Shown here: positions 6,613 to 10,000 of the stretch, piece by piece | Layout of the letters: every line of letters starts with the position of its first letter | How positions within the stretch are numbered: the first letter of the stretch is position 1 | Assembly (NCBI GenBank): GCA_020217115.1 | Contig: JAIWOA010000024.1 | Span: forward strand, 1 to 10,000 | DNA: 10,000 bases | DNA from: Calditerrivibrio sp. | GTDB taxonomy: Bacteria > Chrysiogenota > Deferribacteres > Deferribacterales > Calditerrivibrionaceae | Direction of reading: 5' to 3' | The notes under the pieces: generated by a model | What the model saw: the letters and a program-made list of their open reading frames with translations, nothing else | Databases searched by the model: none | Told to the model about the DNA's origin: nothing | Program-made: the position numbers and the translations under genes

Positions 6613-6641
6613 ATTATACTATTATTGAATTTTTATGTCAA
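6613..6641 (-). promoter_or_regulatory. Consensus sigma70-type promoter for the Cys4 gene and ispF
   Basis: Read on the minus strand, TTGACA (6641-6636) and TATAAT (6618-6613) are both perfect and separated by exactly 17 nt (6619-6635). Transcription would start near 6605-6607, placing the AGGAGG site (6605-6600) at the very 5' end of the mRNA and leaving a leader of only about 11-13 nt. This is the best promoter in the window. Confidence 0.85.
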
Positions 6642-6753
6642 TTGTCATATAGAAAATAGTTGCAATAAGATAACACATGGTTTAGGATTACTTTAGTTAA
6701 GTTTTGCATCATGGGGTTTTTAGTTTAAAAAATATAGATTTGGATAATTTTAT

Positions 6754-8745
6754 ATGGCACACGATTTAATACTTTTCATGCTTTTATTTATAGGATCGTC
6801 AGTTGTTATTGCTGGATTTTTAACAAAGCTTAAAATCCATCCAATAATAGGATTTATTATTGCTGGAGCAGTTATTGGTCCAAATGGTATAAAGCTTATA
6901 AGTGAACCGGGTAAAGTGGATGCAATATCAGAAATTGGGGTTATTTTATTGCTTTTTACATTAGGACTTGAGTTTTCTGTAAGTAAATTAATCAGGTTAA
7001 AAAGGTATGTTTTTGTTGGTGGTGGTTTACAGGTATTTTTGACACTTATAATCTTCACAATAATAGGTTTATTTCTTTATAAAAATATTAAAATTGCTTT
7101 AATGTTAGGGATACTTACATCACTTAGCAGTACAGCAATAGTGTTAAAATTGATTGCTGATAAAGGGTTAGTGGATTCACCAATTGGTAAAAGTGGTTTG
7201 GGGATACTGCTTTTTCAGGATATTATGGTTGTTCCCATAATGATAACTGTTCCTTTGTTTGCTTCAAATAACATAGAATTTACAGATATAGCCATAAAGA
7301 TTGTAAAATCTTTTGGACTTGGTGTTTTAATATTTTTTATTTCCAAATATTTCACTAACTTTATACTATCGAAAATTGTCAAATTGAGGGTGAGGGAGCT
7401 TTTTATTCTTACTATTATTCTCATAAGTATAGGCACAGCTTTTTTGACAGGTTCCCTTGGTATATCCATGTCCCTTGGTGCTTTTCTTGCAGGAGTTGTT
7501 TTAGCCGACTCTATATACACCCATCAGATAATTGCAGATATTCAGCCCTTCAAAGACAGTTTTCTTGCCATATTCTTTGTTTCCATAGGTCTTTTAACAG
7601 ATTTTAATTTTATTTTTAAAAATATTGCCAGTATTTTATCTTTTTTGATTGCACTATTAATTATAAAAGGTTGTATAATATTTTTTGTAACATATTTTCT
7701 AACAAAAAGTAACAAAATCTCTTTCAGATTGGGGTTATCTCTATTTCAGATAGGTGAATTTTCCTTTATTGTAGCAGCTTTGTCAAAAAATCTTGGTATA
7801 ATAGATGCCGATTTTTACCAGCTGTTTCTTGCCACTTCTGTATTTTCAATGATACTCACACCCTTTGGGTTTAAATATGGGTACAGGATTTATGATAAGA
7901 TTCTCCCAAAATTCAAAGATACAGATATAAAAGATTCTTTATCTGATGAAGAACTTTCCGGGCATGTTATAATAATAGGGTATGGTCTTAATGGTAAAAA
8001 TCTCAGCCATGTTTTGAAAGAAACAGATATAAAATATGTTGTTTGTGAAATGAATATAAACACAGTGAAAGAGATGGAGGAAAAGGGGGAGCCTATCATA
8101 TTTGGTGATGCTACCAAAGAGGAGATACTTCATCAGCTTGGTATAAAAACCGCTAAGGCGGTAGTTATTGCAATATCTGATCCAGAAGCAACTAAACGTA
8201 TTGTCAAATCTTGTAAAACTACCAGGGATGATATTCACGTCATTGTTAGGACAAGATATGTTGCTGAAGTAGATATGTTTAAACGGCTTGGTGCAGATGA
8301 GATTATTCCAGAAGAATTTGAAACATCCATAGAGATATTTTCAAGGGTACTTAACAAATATAATGTTCCAATTAATATTGTTCACAGGATGATTGAAGAA
8401 ATTAGAAAAAATAACTATGAAACGTTGAGAACCACCGATATCCCCCCTAAGAAACTTTTTTTGTCAAGGGTAGACGATCTTAAAATAGATGTAGTCCCTT
8501 ACAAAATCCTTGCAGATAGCAGTATAGTAGGGAAAAATATTGTATCTGTTAACCTTAGGGCAAATACTGGTGCAAGTGTAATCGCTATCAAAAGGGGGGA
8601 TGAAACGATACAATCGCCAACAGCAGAGGAACTTTTTTGTGCTAATGATATTATTTATATTACAGGTACAGCTGAGGTGATTGATAAAGCGATAGAATAT
8701 CTGGAAAATTTTCAAAAGATATCCCATGAAACATATCAAAATTAG
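6754..8745 (+). CDS. Kef-type monovalent cation:proton antiporter (CPA2) with RCK/TrkA domains
   Basis: This is an inner-membrane cation (probably K+) efflux or exchange protein of the KefB/KefC/YbaL group. Residues 1 to about 385 form the Na+/H+-exchanger-like membrane domain with roughly 12 hydrophobic segments. It contains GFIIAGAVIGPNGI near residue 31, LLLFTLGLEFS, and LLFQDIMVVP, whose Asp156 corresponds to the conserved ion-site Asp of the family, as well as SLGAFLAGVVLADSIY and ADIQPFKDSFLAIFFVSIGL. An RCK-N/TrkA-N Rossmann domain follows (about 403-520), with GYGLNG at 409-414 and acidic Glu432 at the end of strand 2, consistent with NAD(H) binding. A TrkA-C domain occupies about 575-655. 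The full length of 663 residues is somewhat longer than E. coli KefB or KefC (about 600-620). No KefG/KefF-like ancillary subunit is adjacent, so glutathione-adduct gating cannot be inferred. The ribosome-binding site is weak (GGATAA around 6742). Confidence 0.93.
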   Translation: MAHDLILFMLLFIGSSVVIAGFLTKLKIHPIIGFIIAGAVIGPNGIKLISEPGKVDAISEIGVILLLFTLGLEFSVSKLIRLKRYVFVGGGLQVFLTLIIFTIIGLFLYKNIKIALMLGILTSLSSTAIVLKLIADKGLVDSPIGKSGLGILLFQDIMVVPIMITVPLFASNNIEFTDIAIKIVKSFGLGVLIFFISKYFTNFILSKIVKLRVRELFILTIILISIGTAFLTGSLGISMSLGAFLAGVVLADSIYTHQIIADIQPFKDSFLAIFFVSIGLLTDFNFIFKNIASILSFLIALLIIKGCIIFFVTYFLTKSNKISFRLGLSLFQIGEFSFIVAALSKNLGIIDADFYQLFLATSVFSMILTPFGFKYGYRIYDKILPKFKDTDIKDSLSDEELSGHVIIIGYGLNGKNLSHVLKETDIKYVVCEMNINTVKEMEEKGEPIIFGDATKEEILHQLGIKTAKAVVIAISDPEATKRIVKSCKTTRDDIHVIVRTRYVAEVDMFKRLGADEIIPEEFETSIEIFSRVLNKYNVPINIVHRMIEEIRKNNYETLRTTDIPPKKLFLSRVDDLKIDVVPYKILADSSIVGKNIVSVNLRANTGASVIAIKRGDETIQSPTAEELFCANDIIYITGTAEVIDKAIEYLENFQKISHETYQN

Positions 8746-8798
8746 AAATAGACTGTTATTAAAAGGTTAAATAATTGTTTTAAATTTGGTTTCAGGTC

Positions 8799-10000
8799 TC
8801 ATCCATCGATCTTAAAATAATAGCTGTAGCTTGATGGTACAAAGGCAGCTGTTTCATTGCCTATTATTTCTTTTATACTTTCAATCTCTTTTAATTTTAG
8901 AAATCCCATTCTTTCGGTATCTTCCTTTGAAAAACTTGAAAATAGATAGCAGCTAAAATCTTCGGTTATTTTTCTTAGATTGTAGGCTGTTTGCCTGTTG
9001 ATCTGATAGTCTAATAGTAACGACTCAAACATCTCTTTGGAACTTTTTATATCAAAAAAATTTTGAAAATGGTTTTCACCATAACCATCAATACATTCTG
9101 CAAAGAAAAATATATTCCCTCCGGGCTCTACGATATTCTTGATCCTATCTATAGATTTCTGAGCCTGTACCATATTGATATCCTTTGGGAATCCACCGGC
9201 GGAAACTATTACATTTTTATATTTTTTATCTATTTTTATTGTTGTATTTTCCATTAGTCTATTACAAGCTTCAAGGTGTGACATGAAAATATCTCCACAT
9301 GTGAGATCAACTATTCTATTTTTCTCATCGAGTATTGTATTAATTGAAAAGAAAGTCTTCCCTCTTCGTGCTATCATCAGAGCTTCTAAAATATCTTGAT
9401 GCACAGGGTTTTCTTTGAGATTGGCAGTTGATGCGTTTGGATTTTTGCATCTGTTTGTTTCGTCAAGTACCAGTTTGTGGTTATGTAGTGCTGTTTTCCT
9501 TGAAGCTATACCTGGTATAATAAGTTTTCTACCACCACCAAAACCAGCAAAGTAATGATAGCTTACTGCACCTATAGTTATTATGGTGTTTGCCTTTGTG
9601 TAGGCATTGTTTATCAATATAGGAGTATTGTTCCTTGTTTTCCCAAAGTAAAAATGCTCACTTATGTTATCACAGTCATGATCTATTATTTTATCTTCAT
9701 ATCTTCTGTATATATCTTCTGTTAAAATGGATATCTTTTCATCTTTTGTTAGCTTTCTATGTGTTCCAATTGCAAATATTATATTAAAATCTTTTTCATA
9801 TTTTTCAAAAATATTTACAATATATGGTAAAAATATATCTGCTCCAGATTTCCTTGTAATATCTGGCAAAATTAACAGTATTCTATCTGCATTCTCTATT
9901 ACATCTTCGATCCCTTCCATCATTATAGCGCTACTATTTAAAGTATTTATTATATCTTCTATACTTAAGATATCTTCTTCTCTATCAATTGATAAAAGGT
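8799..10000 (-). CDS. LarA-family nickel-pincer racemase/epimerase homologue, 5'-partial
   Basis: LarA enzymes use a nickel-pincer nucleotide cofactor to racemise or epimerise 2-hydroxyacids; lactate racemase is the type example. The frame stays open from the TGA at 8799 to the right edge. The ATG at 9923 is internal: 25 further in-frame codons (9924-9998) have the character of the region just before DITR in LarA. Numbering from 9923, visible family residues are DITR (Arg24), GTHR (His55), SYHYFAGFGGGRKLIIPGI (His123, Lys133) and HNHK (His149), plus Lys247 in GGFPKD. From memory, a constant offset of 51 aligns Arg24, His123, Lys133, His149 and Lys247 with Arg75, His174, the cofactor-binding Lys184, His200 and Lys298 of Lactobacillus plantarum LarA. 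That predicts the real start about 80 bases beyond the edge and a total near 425 residues. The larB, larC and larE maturation genes are not in view. The substrate is unknown. The 53-nt gap to the convergent antiporter gene (8746-8798) shows no clear terminator. Confidence 0.9.
   Translation of the reverse strand, partial: LLSIDREEDILSIEDIINTLNSSAIMMEGIEDVIENADRILLILPDITRKSGADIFLPYIVNIFEKYEKDFNIIFAIGTHRKLTKDEKISILTEDIYRRYEDKIIDHDCDNISEHFYFGKTRNNTPILINNAYTKANTIITIGAVSYHYFAGFGGGRKLIIPGIASRKTALHNHKLVLDETNRCKNPNASTANLKENPVHQDILEALMIARRGKTFFSINTILDEKNRIVDLTCGDIFMSHLEACNRLMENTTIKIDKKYKNVIVSAGGFPKDINMVQAQKSIDRIKNIVEPGGNIFFFAECIDGYGENHFQNFFDIKSSKEMFESLLLDYQINRQTAYNLRKITEDFSCYLFSSFSKEDTERMGFLKLKEIESIKEIIGNETAAFVPSSYSYYFKIDG

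Noticed and set aside
6704..6738. TTGCAT (6704-6709) with TATAGA (6733-6738) as the antiporter gene promoter
   Set aside because: The spacer is 23 nt, too long for a standard sigma70 promoter; no better plus-strand pair was found in 6606-6753.
6750..7520. Minus-strand open frames opposite the antiporter gene
   Set aside because: They are antisense to well-conserved membrane and ion-site motifs on the plus strand, with Pro/Ile/Lys-rich composition typical of a shadow and no family motifs.
8746..8798. Terminator between the antiporter and LarA-family genes
   Set aside because: The convergent gap is AT-rich but has no stem with a following T run on either strand.
9921..9923. ATG at 9923 as the true start of the LarA homologue
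   Set aside because: The frame is open to the window edge, the upstream codons resemble the family's N-terminal region, and a start here would remove about 50 residues normally present.

Overview
This AT-rich window looks like chromosomal DNA from a flagellated, Gram-negative-type bacterium. The overall protein flavour (CheZ-like phosphatase, FabI, non-mevalonate IspF, RuvB and RadA in one cluster) suggests Deferribacterota, perhaps a Calditerrivibrio or Deferribacter relative. That assignment rests on recognition of protein style only; no marker RNA gene is present. Coding density is high. I see no mobile elements, CRISPR, tRNA or rRNA, and no gene-free stretch over 300 bases.

Layout. (1) 1-1134, plus strand: 3' part of a large CheZ-type chemotaxis phosphatase, preceded by a duplicated FliM/CheZ-tail-like peptide. 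It ends at a strong hairpin terminator that can serve both strands. (2) 1187-4319, minus strand: a tight ruvB-radA-fabI operon joining Holliday-junction branch migration, recombination processing and fatty-acid elongation. ruvB and radA overlap, and the fabI ribosome-binding site sits on the radA stop codon. (3) 4427-5538, plus strand: ybaK-type aminoacyl-tRNA deacylase overlapping by 4 nt a HAD phosphatase of the phosphoglycolate phosphatase type. It diverges from ruvB across a short promoter region. (4) 5621-5914, plus strand: a 97-residue protein I do not recognise, behind an AT-rich promoter with an inverted repeat. (5) 5958-6594, minus strand: ispF, preceded by and overlapping a 50-codon gene for a four-cysteine mini-protein. 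The pair is driven by a promoter with perfect consensus hexamers. (6) 6754-8745, plus strand: a Kef-type cation/proton antiporter with a C-terminal NAD-binding RCK module. (7) 8799 to the right edge, minus strand: a LarA-family nickel-pincer racemase/epimerase homologue whose start lies beyond the window.

Most genes are housekeeping. The points that deserve a second look are the multi-motif CheZ with an A10 tract at its domain boundary, the unannotated Cys4 mini-protein coupled to ispF, the LarA homologue of unknown substrate, and the orphan 97-residue protein.
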